A stretch of DNA of 39,810 nt from an uncultured Clostridia bacterium (GCA_934254725.1 CAKQLR010000015.1:1-39810), one strand, 5' to 3'. Counted from the first letter of the stretch, positions 8,243-17,526 are shown. Numbers and translations: made by a program. The notes: generated by a model not told the origin, from the letters alone.

Positions 8243-9862
8243 TTATTCCCGGATTATCTTTATTTCCGAAGGTGCGTTCACTTTTATTTTTAAAGTGCCG
8301 TCCGATAATCTTTCGCATTCGACTACGATTTCTCCGTAAGGCGTCGGATAAGCCCCTTTCAGTTTGTTAAAGCCGTTTAAATTCGGTTTTACGGAATACT
8401 CATTACATCCCGTCTTGCGTATTCCCAAAATATTTTCGGACATATACGCCAGCACTCCGCTCGACCAACCGTGACAAAGGCTGTGTCTGTAGCCTTTATA
8501 GCAAAATCTGCCGAAATCGCCGTGAATGTCTTTTTTGTTTTTGTCGGGATATTTATCTATCTTGCAAGCGTTCTCCGCCCAGTCTATATCGAAATCTTCC
8601 CAGAAAGTAGTCGCTCCGAGTTCTATCATTTTACCGTAATAGCTCTTTATCATTTCGAGGACTTCCGAATGTCTGCCGTATTTTTCAAGAGCCGTAAAGA
8701 TGAAATAATTAAGGAAAGTAGTAAGCCCCTTTGCTCCGCCGGAAAGCAGAACCTTTTCGTTTCCTTCGTTTTGCTCGCCCGTTAAAACGCCCAAAGCGGC
8801 TATTTGCTTATATTTTTCCACCCAATATTTCTTTTTGCAAAGCCATTTTAATTTTTGCTCTGCGTTTTCTGCATCCATTCCGAACTCTTTTAAAAGAGGA
8901 ATTATTTTCATGAAAGTCATACGAAGCAGGAAATTCGTTCCCGTTCTCTCGTCAGCCTTTTTTATCAAATCTTCTTCCGTGTCTTGTCCCGAAACTTCGT
9001 GATGCGTTGCCCAATCGATAAAATAGTACGAAAATTCGACGTCGCCGTTTTCATCCACGCAAGCGGCAAGGTCGTTTAATATCCTCTCGATAAACTCCCT
9101 GCTTTCGATTACGAAAGCGCGGTCGCCGGAGTAAAAATAATACTCGCACAAGTTGATCAGCCACCATGCCGAGTAAGACGGAATACCGTTCATCCAGACG
9201 CCTTTCGCGGTCTGATCCCTGCAGAAAACAAGAGAATTTTTTATCTCCTCTATATTGCCGAAAAGGCTGTATGCCGCCTTTAATTCAGGATATATATCGC
9301 CGATCCAGACCAGGCGATCGCGTTTTATTCCGTCCCAGATATAGCCGTTTCTGATACACAAATTAAGCGTCCTCGCCGCAGTCGACCAAATTTCGTTCAT
9401 CAAAAGGTCGTCGCTTTCGAATTTGCCGATATAATTTCGTTCTTCGTCCGCCGCGGCTACGACAGATTTTATAATACACTCGTCCGACAGAAAATCGATG
9501 CGAACAAATCGAAAACCCGTCTGTCCGAAAGTCATATCCGAATACTGTTGCAAACAAACAATCATATCGCGATTCGAATGATCGTTCGTTGCGTTCTTTT
9601 CCCCTATCTCGGCGCAGGATTCGCCCACCGATTCGCCGAAACGAATGCGCACGCGATTATCCCCGCGGATAGCGTAAGTCAATATCCTGACGCCGCCGGA
9701 AACTTCTTTCCCGAAATCGAGCACGATACAGCTCTTTCCGTATATTCCGGTAACGCAGGGTTCGTTCAAGCCTATTTGCAATGCTTTTTCTTTAAATAAA
9801 TTCTCACATTTTTCAATTTTACCGTCGTATTTCACGACCGTTTTCGGTAATAAATATTTCAT
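8243..9862 (-). CDS. GH78-type alpha-L-rhamnosidase-like glycosidase, cytoplasmic
   Basis: Predicted intracellular glycosidase of 539 residues with an (alpha/alpha)6 barrel. Using numbering from the upstream TTG at 9874, the catalytic block runs D181-G-I-K-R-D186-R-L-V-W190-I-G-D193. It matches the spacing of the canonical GH78 block DCPxRERLGWTGD, but Asp186 stands where the general acid Glu is usual. The second catalytic Glu is likely E426 in TTFWEDFD. HGWSSGVLAYMSE is a further family stretch. It is shorter than secreted rhamnosidases and has no signal peptide, so it would act on imported oligosaccharides. ATG 9862 is taken as start; TTG 9874 and 9871 are alternatives, and none has a close ribosome binding site. 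Exact substrate is uncertain. Confidence 0.8.
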   Translation of the reverse strand: MKYLLPKTVVKYDGKIEKCENLFKEKALQIGLNEPCVTGIYGKSCIVLDFGKEVSGGVRILTYAIRGDNRVRIRFGESVGESCAEIGEKNATNDHSNRDMIVCLQQYSDMTFGQTGFRFVRIDFLSDECIIKSVVAAADEERNYIGKFESDDLLMNEIWSTAARTLNLCIRNGYIWDGIKRDRLVWIGDIYPELKAAYSLFGNIEEIKNSLVFCRDQTAKGVWMNGIPSYSAWWLINLCEYYFYSGDRAFVIESREFIERILNDLAACVDENGDVEFSYYFIDWATHHEVSGQDTEEDLIKKADERTGTNFLLRMTFMKIIPLLKEFGMDAENAEQKLKWLCKKKYWVEKYKQIAALGVLTGEQNEGNEKVLLSGGAKGLTTFLNYFIFTALEKYGRHSEVLEMIKSYYGKMIELGATTFWEDFDIDWAENACKIDKYPDKNKKDIHGDFGRFCYKGYRHSLCHGWSSGVLAYMSENILGIRKTGCNEYSVKPNLNGFNKLKGAYPTPYGEIVVECERLSDGTLKIKVNAPSEIKIIRE

Positions 9863-9971
9863 AAAATTCAACAACTATATTTAATAAAAATATGCGCCCT
9901 CCAAAAGGTTCCGATGGGTATTACAGGTATAATCATCGGTAAGTTTGCCTCAAAGCCGGTATCTCTTAAGT
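9863..9971 (-). promoter_or_regulatory. about 100-nt leader of the GH78 gene
   Basis: The distance from the promoter at 9978-10006 to the start codon leaves a long untranslated leader. It contains a hairpin (9911-9916 with 9934-9939) and GGAGGG at 9902-9897, about 22 nt before the first possible start codon, which is too far for normal initiation. No riboswitch class is recognised. Confidence 0.35.
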
Positions 9972-9977
9972 ATTTCT

Positions 9978-10006
9978 ATTATATCTGCCGCACTGTTATA
10001 TGTCAA
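9978..10006 (-). promoter_or_regulatory. consensus promoter of the GH78 gene
   Basis: On the minus strand TTGACA (10006-10001) and TATAAT (9983-9978), both perfect, are separated by exactly 17 nt. Such a strong core promoter usually implies control by a repressor or by the leader. Confidence 0.85.
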
Positions 10007-10083
10007 CAACTTTTTGACGGGCTTCCGCGCTTTCGGAAATCGAAATAAAAAACCGCAACACAGCAAAATACGGGGGTTAATTA

Positions 10084-10127
10084 GTTACAAAAGGCTCACG
10101 GAAAAAGTTTTCGTGAGCCTTTGTAAC
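10084..10127 (-). terminator. terminator-like hairpin after sugar locus A
   Basis: Arms 10084-10100 and 10112-10127 pair over 16 bp with one bulged A. On the minus strand the GC-rich core CGTGAGCC is followed by TTTTGTAAC, a plausible end for transcripts from the 1061-residue protein gene. The reverse orientation would also fold. Confidence 0.6.
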
Positions 10128-10142
10128 AATTGTTTTATTTGT

Positions 10143-10167
10143 CGGACCGCAATTTTTCAGCGGTCCG
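10143..10167 (-). other. second hairpin in the gap after locus A
   Basis: CGGACCGC (10143-10150) pairs perfectly with GCGGTCCG (10160-10167). No T-run follows on either strand. With 10084-10127 it fills the gap 9875-10262, which holds no gene. Confidence 0.45.
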
Positions 10168-10262
10168 TTACTCCCTTAAACTCAGGCTCATTTTTCCTTT
10201 TTATCTAAAAGGTTTTTAATTGCTCGTTAAAGGGATTTGATTTTTACTTTAGCCCGTTAAAA

Positions 10263-13200
10263 TCAGTGTTTTCTCTTGCGAATAACAGCGTATACAACGA
10301 GGGAAAGAACACCTATAGCGCCGCTTGTGGAAACAACGCCGTTGCAACTTCCGCAGTTACCGCCGTCGTTACCGGAGTCGCCGGAATCGCCGGAGTCGGG
10401 TTGCTGATCCTTTTCAACGGTTATAGGTTCGGTGTTAACTTCTTCGTTTATGCCGTAGCATCTGAACGCTACTTTGCTTTCGTTTTCGCCGATGGAAGCG
10501 GAAGACTCGGTAGTCAGAATGGTTGCGCCTAACGTGAAGTTGCCGAGGCTTGCTATAGTGGTAGCTCTCTGATCGTCAACGGAGATTCTTAAACCTTCGC
10601 CAGCAGCTTCGATTTTTACTAAGTGAACGCCGAGAGCATTCTTGTTTTCCGCTGCTTCCAAGCTTAAAGCTCTTGTGCCGGAAATGCTGCTTACTGTCTG
10701 TCCGTCTGCGTCGACGAGCTTGTATTCTTCATACAAAGCGGTATCGGTTGCGTTAGCTTCTTCTGCATTGAAGTTAGCATAGAGCTTGTAAATGAGAGTG
10801 CAGCCGCTGTTAGGATCATAGAAATTGAACGCTATATAAGTGGGGTTATCACGGTTTACGGTATTGTTGTAGTAAGCCGCTATAGTCTTAAGGTCAATCT
10901 TCATTATTACGCCCGCTTTAAGGTCTATAACGTTTTCAAGCGTAACTTTGGAAGCGCCCGTCATAATGAACGAACCCTTGCCTGCTTCTACAGTACCCTG
11001 ACCGCCCTTAGCGTATCCGTTTTCGAATTCACCTACGTAAACATAAGCCATTATGACTTTGTTGCCGCTGATAACTATAAATTCGTTTACGGTCTGAGTA
11101 TCGGATACCTGAGATTTATCTAAGGTAAGCTTGCCGTCTTTTACGGAGTAATTCGCAGCGGTTAAAGCTACGTCGTTTTTCAAAACGTCATTAACTTCAG
11201 TTATACCTTCGGGAAGCGTAAATACAGCATCCTTTATATCGCCCTTGGTAGCGAAAGCAACCATAGTTCCAGCCATATTGCTGGTGGAGTAAACCATATT
11301 GATTTCTGTTGCGGTGTCGGTATCTTTGTCTGCTATGGTAAGAGTATCGTTCTTAGCGAAAGCGAGTTTTGCAAAGTAAGCGGCTTTAATAGTAAGTTTG
11401 CCGTCAACATATGCTATTTCTTCTGCGGTTGCCTTAACGCCCTTAGCGTTGGTAACTTCGATATTAGCGCCGGTGGTGCCGGTAACATCAAGAACTAAGT
11501 CTTTCGCGTCTGCGAGGTCTTGTTTGTAGCTTGCTTCCTTATTAGGACCGGTAACAGCTATACCGTTTACAGTTTTATTAGCCTTAAATTCAAAGCTATC
11601 AACTTGGTTATTGAAGAAGAAACCTACATAAGCTTTGCCGTCTCTGAAATCAGACTGTTTTACGGAAACAGTTCCGCAATCCATACCGTTAATACGGAAA
11701 TAGCTTTCTTCTGCCGTAGCGCCGAAATACATTTCGAGTACTATATTCTTTGCACCGCTGAAATGCTCATACTCTGCTATACTTCCGGTAGCTCCGCTGA
11801 TACCGTGCATCTGTTGGATGTTGGTTCTGTTTTTACCAAAGAAAAGTGCCGAAAGCTTAGTTCTGTTTGCATTACCGTCTGCAAAATAATCCATCATTTC
11901 TAATGAATCCATAACAGAAAGCATACCCCATTCGGTGTTTCCGTCAAAATTCTTAAACTCAAGGATAATGGGTTTTGTTACGTCTAAAGCGTCGTTATAA
12001 TAAATTCTGCTTTGTAATCTGCCTGCATTGAATTTATTAAGTTTTGCGGTTATATAGTTGCCTTCTGTTTTAATTTCGTCTTCAGCAAGGTCTACAGAAC
12101 GAGCATACCAGCCTTTTTTAGCTGCTTTGCAATAAACAGAACCGCTGAGAGAATCTTCGCCAATAGTTAAACTGAATACGAAACTACGATAAGTTCCGAA
12201 TGCTTGTGCAAGATAATCAGGCGTAAACGTAAGCGTATAGGTAGTTTCATTTTTCGTAAGAGTATAATCCGTTTCGGGAACAAGCGTAGAAGAAACTTGA
12301 GCAACACCGCTCATTACTTTAATGCTATCAGCGGTTTGCGGAGCGCCGGTATACGTAAACGTATAAGATAAAGCGTCGCCTTCATTTATCTCTTTATAGC
12401 TTTCGCCTGCCCATACGGGAGGAGCAGCGAGCTGAACGGTAGTTGCAACAGCGCCCTTGCCGTTTTCCGCCTGAACGTATATAGCGGAAGATTTTCTTAA
12501 AACAGACTGATAAACAGTCCAGAAAGATTTTTTAAGAACGTATTTTTTGCCGCCTTCAACGTCGCTTACCGTATAAGTAGTCTCGTTGGTAACTTCGGTT
12601 CCGTTTACGAAAAGCTTAGCGTTGCCTTCTATATTTTTAACGGTAAACGTAAGGTCTTCGGGAGCGTCGCCTTCGGAAAGATTAACATAGGATAATTCAC
12701 TGGAAACATTTTCGGTGTAAGGAGCGTTGAATTTTCCTAAAAGCATATCGCCTTGCGGAGATTCAGCAGTAGCCAAAACCAAATAGCAACCGTTAGTGAA
12801 TAAATCGGTAGTCATCCAATAAAGAGCAGATTCGGAAGGGTTATTCTGCCTTCCATACATTTGTCCGTCTACTTTCATGTAGGAAACATCGCCATTCGTA
12901 CCAGTACCGATGTGAATCTCTACGGTGCGAAGTTTCTCTCTTACCGAACCGGGCGTATTTGTCATGTTTTCAATAGGAGTAGCCGAAGCCGCCGGATGAA
13001 TTTGCCCTGCACCGTCATCGTTAATAATCAAGTGTGCATATTTATCGGTGTTTGCAGCTGCAGCAGTGTGATGTCCTACATGGTGAACTACGTTCCAACC
13101 GTCCTTACCGTCAAGGAACGCAAACCCCATCCATTTTCCACCAATATTCATACGCCACTGGAAAGTAACAGTCTTTCCTTCGACCTGCATTATATCGGTG

Positions 13201-13448
13201 TTATTGATAGTAGCGCCGGTAAAGTTACCGCTGATGTAAATTCCGGAATTTGCCAATTCCTTTACTTCAACGTCAGTCCCGTGAGCCATATCATAAGCTT
13301 GCCATTCCGGAGTTGTCGGAGCGGGTTCGGTTTCGCCGTCGGCGGAAGCCTTTACATTGTTAAGCCCGAGTCCCAGTACTAAGCCTAATGCCATAACCAT
13401 CGTTAAAACAGCGATAAGTATGGACTTTGCCTTAAAAGTTTTTCTCAT
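10263..13448 (-). CDS. large surface protein with CGxCxG C-terminal anchor
   Basis: Secreted, membrane-anchored protein of 1061 residues, not recognised as a named family. Residues 1 to about 35 are a signal peptide ending near VKASA. The body is beta-rich. Two regions resemble lectin/laminin-G-like sandwiches (about 45-250 and 455-640); the rest looks like immunoglobulin-type and repeat-like beta modules, with a further lectin-like part before the end. The tail has an acidic Gly/Ser linker, Cys1032-G-S-Cys1035-N-G, a hydrophobic helix and RKRKH. The same tail occurs on the protein at 30135-32813. AAGGAGGT lies before the ATG. As last gene of locus A it may hold glycan at the cell surface; this role is inferred from context. 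Confidence 0.8.
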   Translation of the reverse strand: MRKTFKAKSILIAVLTMVMALGLVLGLGLNNVKASADGETEPAPTTPEWQAYDMAHGTDVEVKELANSGIYISGNFTGATINNTDIMQVEGKTVTFQWRMNIGGKWMGFAFLDGKDGWNVVHHVGHHTAAAANTDKYAHLIINDDGAGQIHPAASATPIENMTNTPGSVREKLRTVEIHIGTGTNGDVSYMKVDGQMYGRQNNPSESALYWMTTDLFTNGCYLVLATAESPQGDMLLGKFNAPYTENVSSELSYVNLSEGDAPEDLTFTVKNIEGNAKLFVNGTEVTNETTYTVSDVEGGKKYVLKKSFWTVYQSVLRKSSAIYVQAENGKGAVATTVQLAAPPVWAGESYKEINEGDALSYTFTYTGAPQTADSIKVMSGVAQVSSTLVPETDYTLTKNETTYTLTFTPDYLAQAFGTYRSFVFSLTIGEDSLSGSVYCKAAKKGWYARSVDLAEDEIKTEGNYITAKLNKFNAGRLQSRIYYNDALDVTKPIILEFKNFDGNTEWGMLSVMDSLEMMDYFADGNANRTKLSALFFGKNRTNIQQMHGISGATGSIAEYEHFSGAKNIVLEMYFGATAEESYFRINGMDCGTVSVKQSDFRDGKAYVGFFFNNQVDSFEFKANKTVNGIAVTGPNKEASYKQDLADAKDLVLDVTGTTGANIEVTNAKGVKATAEEIAYVDGKLTIKAAYFAKLAFAKNDTLTIADKDTDTATEINMVYSTSNMAGTMVAFATKGDIKDAVFTLPEGITEVNDVLKNDVALTAANYSVKDGKLTLDKSQVSDTQTVNEFIVISGNKVIMAYVYVGEFENGYAKGGQGTVEAGKGSFIMTGASKVTLENVIDLKAGVIMKIDLKTIAAYYNNTVNRDNPTYIAFNFYDPNSGCTLIYKLYANFNAEEANATDTALYEEYKLVDADGQTVSSISGTRALSLEAAENKNALGVHLVKIEAAGEGLRISVDDQRATTIASLGNFTLGATILTTESSASIGENESKVAFRCYGINEEVNTEPITVEKDQQPDSGDSGDSGNDGGNCGSCNGVVSTSGAIGVLSLVVYAVIRKRKH

Positions 13449-13504
13449 AATTTACCTCCTTAGGTAATATTTTTTTAAAAGCTAAGCTTTTTATTGATTT
13501 TTTT

Positions 13505-13530
13505 GCCCGCAACAAAGATTTATTACGGGC
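13505..13530 (-). other. intercistronic hairpin in locus A
   Basis: GCCCG (13505-13509) pairs with CGGGC (13526-13530). In the minus-strand transcript a G-U and two A-U pairs extend the stem to 8 bp. It sits between the glycosidase-like lipoprotein gene and the surface protein gene and lacks a following U-run, so it is more likely an mRNA-stability element than a terminator. Confidence 0.4.
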
Positions 13531-13540
13531 GTTTTGCCTT

Positions 13541-15631
13541 TTAATACCCCATTCTGTAGGCATAATTAAGCCTGCCCATGGGTGCGCTGTCGCCACCGTA
13601 ATAGAAAGCGTTTATATCGCCGAATTCAAACACGCCTACGCCGTCGTTTTTATCGCTGTCGGTATTCGCGTAAATATTATCGGTAACTTTTATGCCTATT
13701 TCGTTTGCGCTCGTTACGCCTAAAACTTCAAGCGGAATGCGGTAGGAAATAAATTTGCCTTCTACGTAATAATCTGCGTCCTCATTGGTGCGAACAGCAT
13801 TGATTTTACCCTTTGTCGTGCCTAAAGCTTCGATAGAAGTTACGCCGTTTTCGGGCATACGGTTTATAAGGTAGTTATAATTTTTCCAACTGTTTTTTGC
13901 GCCCGTGGATATCCAGAGGTTCATCCAGTCGGTATCACCCGCCGTGTGCGCGGTTATATCCGACTTAGCCGCAACCAAAACGTACAGGTATTTGCTGTCG
14001 TTTGCAATTTTAACGTAGTCGATATCGTTCCTTGCGGAATTGTCCACGTAGGTGTACTTGTTGGCTGCGCTCTTTACGTTTCTGTTTACGGCGTCTCCGC
14101 CGAAGTCAATATATTTCGCGGAAACTTTATCCCAGTCGGAAATGTTTTTATAATCGACGGTGGTGCGCTTCCACATAGCCGCCTGCGATTTTTTATTTCC
14201 CTTTCCGTACTTGAACTCGCGAACGTACTGGCAAAGGGAAAGATATGCGTTGTCTTCGTATCCGCCGTCGCGCATCATTTCGATATCGCGGGAGAAAGCT
14301 ACGTTAAACGTATCTACGAAAGACGCATAGTTGTTGTTTAAGTTGAGCTTCTGAGCTACCCACTCATTCCAGCCTGTTACGTTAACCATCCACACTTCGT
14401 CCTTGCCGGAATAGTTTAAAACGTTACGCCACTGAGAGATGAAGTTGGGGTTATACACTGCGTTTTCAACGCTGTCGGTTTCTATAGCCGTCGTCTGGTT
14501 CTGGTAAGCGCCCCTTCCGCGGTATTGATAACCGAATTTGTTCATAGATCTCGCAAGGTATGCTTCGCTCGACCAGCTGCCGCCCGTATGTTGTGCAATG
14601 GACACGTTCATTATTCCGTCGTAATTCTTTTGCGGCATAGAATAATCCATCCACGGGAAGCCGTTTTTATAAGAAGAATCCGTTACCAAAGTCGGCCAAC
14701 GGGTATATCTTACCCAGAATGCGTCGGCAATATCTTTGTTTGAAAGAAGGTCCTTATTGAACGAATATGAAGCCAGAAGGGGCTTGCCGGAAGGATTTCT
14801 TACGGGATCCGCGGTAAACCAACACGATTTATATTTGAAATCTTTATAAGCATAATAATTGTTGTAAACCCATTCCACAACCTTCATTATCGTTTGATCG
14901 CTTTGCGTGTTGTTGCACACCATAGGAACGATTTTAGGAACGTTATAGCCTTCGGATTGCATTTCTAAAATTACGTCCATAAGCGCGTAAGTAGCCTTAG
15001 GATAAAGGTTTGCGGGGTTTTTGCCGTTCATGTTGGCGTTTGTGAAATCAAGATACAAATAATCGATTCCCGCAAAGCTTAAAAGCTGCAAATGCTTTCT
15101 GATAACCCATTGATCCCACGAAGCATAGTAGCCGTATAACGGTTCTTCGAAATAATGGAACGCGTTTATCGGGGACGCCGACGAGTCATAATTAGCCTGC
15201 CCGGGGAGCGACCACAACTTATTCGTCGTATCGTAGGGGGCGCCGCTTTCTTCCAGAAGTTTGGAAATATCGTAGATGTTGCCCCAGTCCTGCCCTAACC
15301 ACATAAAGTAGAACATTCCGACGTATTTGCCGCCCGTCGTTACAGAATGAGGAGACACGGTGCCTGCGTCAAATTTGGCGGAAAGCTGCGATTTAGTGAA
15401 CTTTTCATCGCCCAGAGCAAGAAGTTCGTTCGTATAAGCTTCGTCGTAAGTGTCTGCCCAGTCCTCGCCGTATTCGTATCCCGCAGGGGGTGTTTCTCCG
15501 CCGCCCGAGGAAGACGAACTGTCATCGGGAGAGGAAGAACCGCTGTCCCCCGACGAAATATTACAACCGATTCCGAATGATAAAGTCAGAGCCATCAGTA
15601 GCGACAGTAGTCTGTTTAATATCTTTTTCAA
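13541..15631 (-). CDS. GH99/WbsX-like glycosidase-type lipoprotein with CBM9-like tail (copy 1)
   Basis: Predicted surface lipoprotein of 696 residues. The signal ends in GIGC (Cys23), followed by a Ser/Asp-rich spacer (about 26-48). The catalytic-like part spans about 95-480. It carries FEEPLYGYY near 161, a strand ending YLYLDFTN with Asp195, and VTGWNEW with Glu423, which is the hallmark of the GH99 / WbsX family of (beta/alpha)8 barrels. The C-terminal part (about 500-690) resembles CBM9/DOMON-like sugar-binding domains (NDIDYVKIANDSKYLYVLV). The start is TTG with GGAGG 8 nt upstream. It lies 13 nt after its paralogue. The family includes alpha-mannan and sugar-chain enzymes; the substrate here is unknown. 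Confidence 0.7.
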   Translation of the reverse strand: MKKILNRLLSLLMALTLSFGIGCNISSGDSGSSSPDDSSSSSGGGETPPAGYEYGEDWADTYDEAYTNELLALGDEKFTKSQLSAKFDAGTVSPHSVTTGGKYVGMFYFMWLGQDWGNIYDISKLLEESGAPYDTTNKLWSLPGQANYDSSASPINAFHYFEEPLYGYYASWDQWVIRKHLQLLSFAGIDYLYLDFTNANMNGKNPANLYPKATYALMDVILEMQSEGYNVPKIVPMVCNNTQSDQTIMKVVEWVYNNYYAYKDFKYKSCWFTADPVRNPSGKPLLASYSFNKDLLSNKDIADAFWVRYTRWPTLVTDSSYKNGFPWMDYSMPQKNYDGIMNVSIAQHTGGSWSSEAYLARSMNKFGYQYRGRGAYQNQTTAIETDSVENAVYNPNFISQWRNVLNYSGKDEVWMVNVTGWNEWVAQKLNLNNNYASFVDTFNVAFSRDIEMMRDGGYEDNAYLSLCQYVREFKYGKGNKKSQAAMWKRTTVDYKNISDWDKVSAKYIDFGGDAVNRNVKSAANKYTYVDNSARNDIDYVKIANDSKYLYVLVAAKSDITAHTAGDTDWMNLWISTGAKNSWKNYNYLINRMPENGVTSIEALGTTKGKINAVRTNEDADYYVEGKFISYRIPLEVLGVTSANEIGIKVTDNIYANTDSDKNDGVGVFEFGDINAFYYGGDSAPMGRLNYAYRMGY

Positions 15632-15644
15632 CTACCATTCCTCC

Positions 15645-17507
15645 TTATTTAGTATAATAACTGTAATTTACTCTGCCTATGGGGGCACAGTCGCCGTTTA
15701 CGTAAAGGTCTGCGACGTCAAAATCTTTTGTCAGATTATCCGTGACTTTAAAACGAATTCCGTAAGAATTTCCGTTAAGACCCAAAGCCGATTTCGAAAT
15801 CTTTATTACCATTACGTTGTCTTTGATTTTTGTTTCGCACTCGCCCGTTTTTTCAAACGAGGAGCCGCCTTTTATCTTGTCTATGCTCGAAACTCCGTTC
15901 GAGTAATCGCGGTTAATCACGTATTCGAGAACGTTCCAGCCGTCGGTTGCGCCTTCTTTGCCTACCCAAAGGTTCATCCAGCGGGTATCCGTAGCCTGCT
16001 TTTCGGTTATATTTTCTTCGGTAGCTATCATAAACCATATATTGTCGTCGTCGGAAGCGACGCGTACTTCGCGTATGTCGTTTCTGCCGGTGTCGTTGGT
16101 GTATTTAAGCGTGCCTATTCCGAAATGATCCCTATGTTCGGTTTCGCCCGTTAAATCCGCATAGGAAGTTATTCCATCCCAGTTGCCCAGGTTGAACATA
16201 TCCGTGCCGTTTTTAACGCGGGTTTCGTACGTTCTGGACGAATGACCCGAGCCTTTGAATTTTCTTACATTTTTGACAAGCTGCAGATAGCAGTTATCCA
16301 GATATCCGTCTGCGGACATTTCGATATCGCGGGAAAATTCGGGATTAAAAGTATCCACATAGTAGCCGTATTCGCTGCCGAGCGACGGATCTCTCGTCTG
16401 TTTCTGAGCTATCCATTCGTTCCAGCCTGTCACGAATACCAAATTTACGGAAGTATCTTCCCATACGGTATCCCACTGCTCTTCGAAGTTTACGTTTTTA
16501 AGCGTATCCTCTTTATTGTTTACTTTTGTTTTGTGAGAGTACCCTCTGCCCCAGTTTGCGTTGTAATATCTATCCGCTTTTTCCCGGGTTATAACACTTT
16601 TAAGTTCGCTTGAAAGAGTAGCGTAGTTATCGGGAGAACAAAGCCCCGAAAGAGAGAAGTTGATACCGCTTGTTATTCCCGGATGCTGAGAAACCGAAAC
16701 GCTTTTTATAACGTAACCGTTGTTATTGTCGGTAAACGTTTCCTGCGGGTATTTGAAAGATATCCACGGGAATTTGTTTGCGTTATAGGTTTTTATCGGC
16801 CACTGAGCGGCTTTAAAATAAAACCTGTCTATTACAGCTTGATTGCTTCCGCCGTAATCCGCGATTATCCAGGGTTTCACGCCGTTACCTTTGAACCATA
16901 TGTCGTCATAGGTATCGCGGCGATAAAAAGCGTTATAAATGTTTTCGGTCATTCCGGTAGAGTCGGAGTTGGTCATAAACATAACCTTGGGCACGTTATA
17001 TCCTTTATCATGATAATCCATAAGGGTTTTTATAACCGCCCTCGCCGCAGGTTCGTAATAATCGTTGTTCGTCGTATCGAAGCAGATAAAATCAAGCCCC
17101 GCGTTTATAAACAACTCAACGTGTTTCTTTACTACCCATTCGTCCTCTACCTGGTAAAATCCGTATAACGGTTCGCCCCAGTAAGTGAACGTGGGACCGT
17201 AAGGAACGTCGCTGCCGCGAACGGTGTTTTCAACCTTCCCTTCTTTTTCAAAGGAATCCACCGTTATGTTTTTCGAAGCCTGACTGAGCCACAGAAAGTA
17301 GAAAATACCTACTACGTTTTCGTTATAACTTTCTACCTGCGTAAAGGATCTTCCGTAGTCGTCCGTGCCCGCCGTCCTGTAAAAGCCCGTTGAAAAGTCT
17401 GTTGACGGCGTATATACGTCGGCCACCGAATTACTGTTTCCGCCGCAGGACGCGGCAGAAAACAATAACATCAATCCGGCAAGTAATACTGAAAATTTCT
17501 TTAACAT
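15645..17507 (-). CDS. GH99/WbsX-like glycosidase-type lipoprotein with CBM9-like tail (copy 2)
   Basis: Paralogue of the adjacent 13541-15631 product, 620 residues. The lipobox is SAASC (Cys21). The barrel carries the same landmarks: GEPLYGFY with Glu112, FICFDTTN with Asp144, and VTGWNEW with Glu364. The C-terminal CBM9-like domain (about 430-620) includes RNDIREVRVASDDDNIWFMIA. It lacks the long Ser-rich spacer of copy 1. AGGAG precedes the ATG. It lies 19 nt after the sugar-binding protein gene, so it is part of the transporter operon. Two different but related enzymes at the surface would suit trimming different linkages of one glycan. Confidence 0.7.
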   Translation of the reverse strand: MLKKFSVLLAGLMLLFSAASCGGNSNSVADVYTPSTDFSTGFYRTAGTDDYGRSFTQVESYNENVVGIFYFLWLSQASKNITVDSFEKEGKVENTVRGSDVPYGPTFTYWGEPLYGFYQVEDEWVVKKHVELFINAGLDFICFDTTNNDYYEPAARAVIKTLMDYHDKGYNVPKVMFMTNSDSTGMTENIYNAFYRRDTYDDIWFKGNGVKPWIIADYGGSNQAVIDRFYFKAAQWPIKTYNANKFPWISFKYPQETFTDNNNGYVIKSVSVSQHPGITSGINFSLSGLCSPDNYATLSSELKSVITREKADRYYNANWGRGYSHKTKVNNKEDTLKNVNFEEQWDTVWEDTSVNLVFVTGWNEWIAQKQTRDPSLGSEYGYYVDTFNPEFSRDIEMSADGYLDNCYLQLVKNVRKFKGSGHSSRTYETRVKNGTDMFNLGNWDGITSYADLTGETEHRDHFGIGTLKYTNDTGRNDIREVRVASDDDNIWFMIATEENITEKQATDTRWMNLWVGKEGATDGWNVLEYVINRDYSNGVSSIDKIKGGSSFEKTGECETKIKDNVMVIKISKSALGLNGNSYGIRFKVTDNLTKDFDVADLYVNGDCAPIGRVNYSYYTK

Positions 17508-17526
17508 TTTTTCTCCTGCTTTTCTT

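Noticed and set aside
9863..9971. Considered as a small RNA gene (SRP- or 6S-like)
   Set aside because: The conserved cores of these RNAs are absent, and the stretch is better explained as the GH78 leader.
10263..13448. LPXTG sortase signal on the large surface protein
   Set aside because: No LPXTG or close variant precedes the hydrophobic helix; the conserved element is CGSCNG instead.
15450..16154. Plus-strand frame of 234 codons opposite the GH99-like pair
   Set aside because: Antisense to two genes with matching family motifs; its composition is that of a shadow frame.
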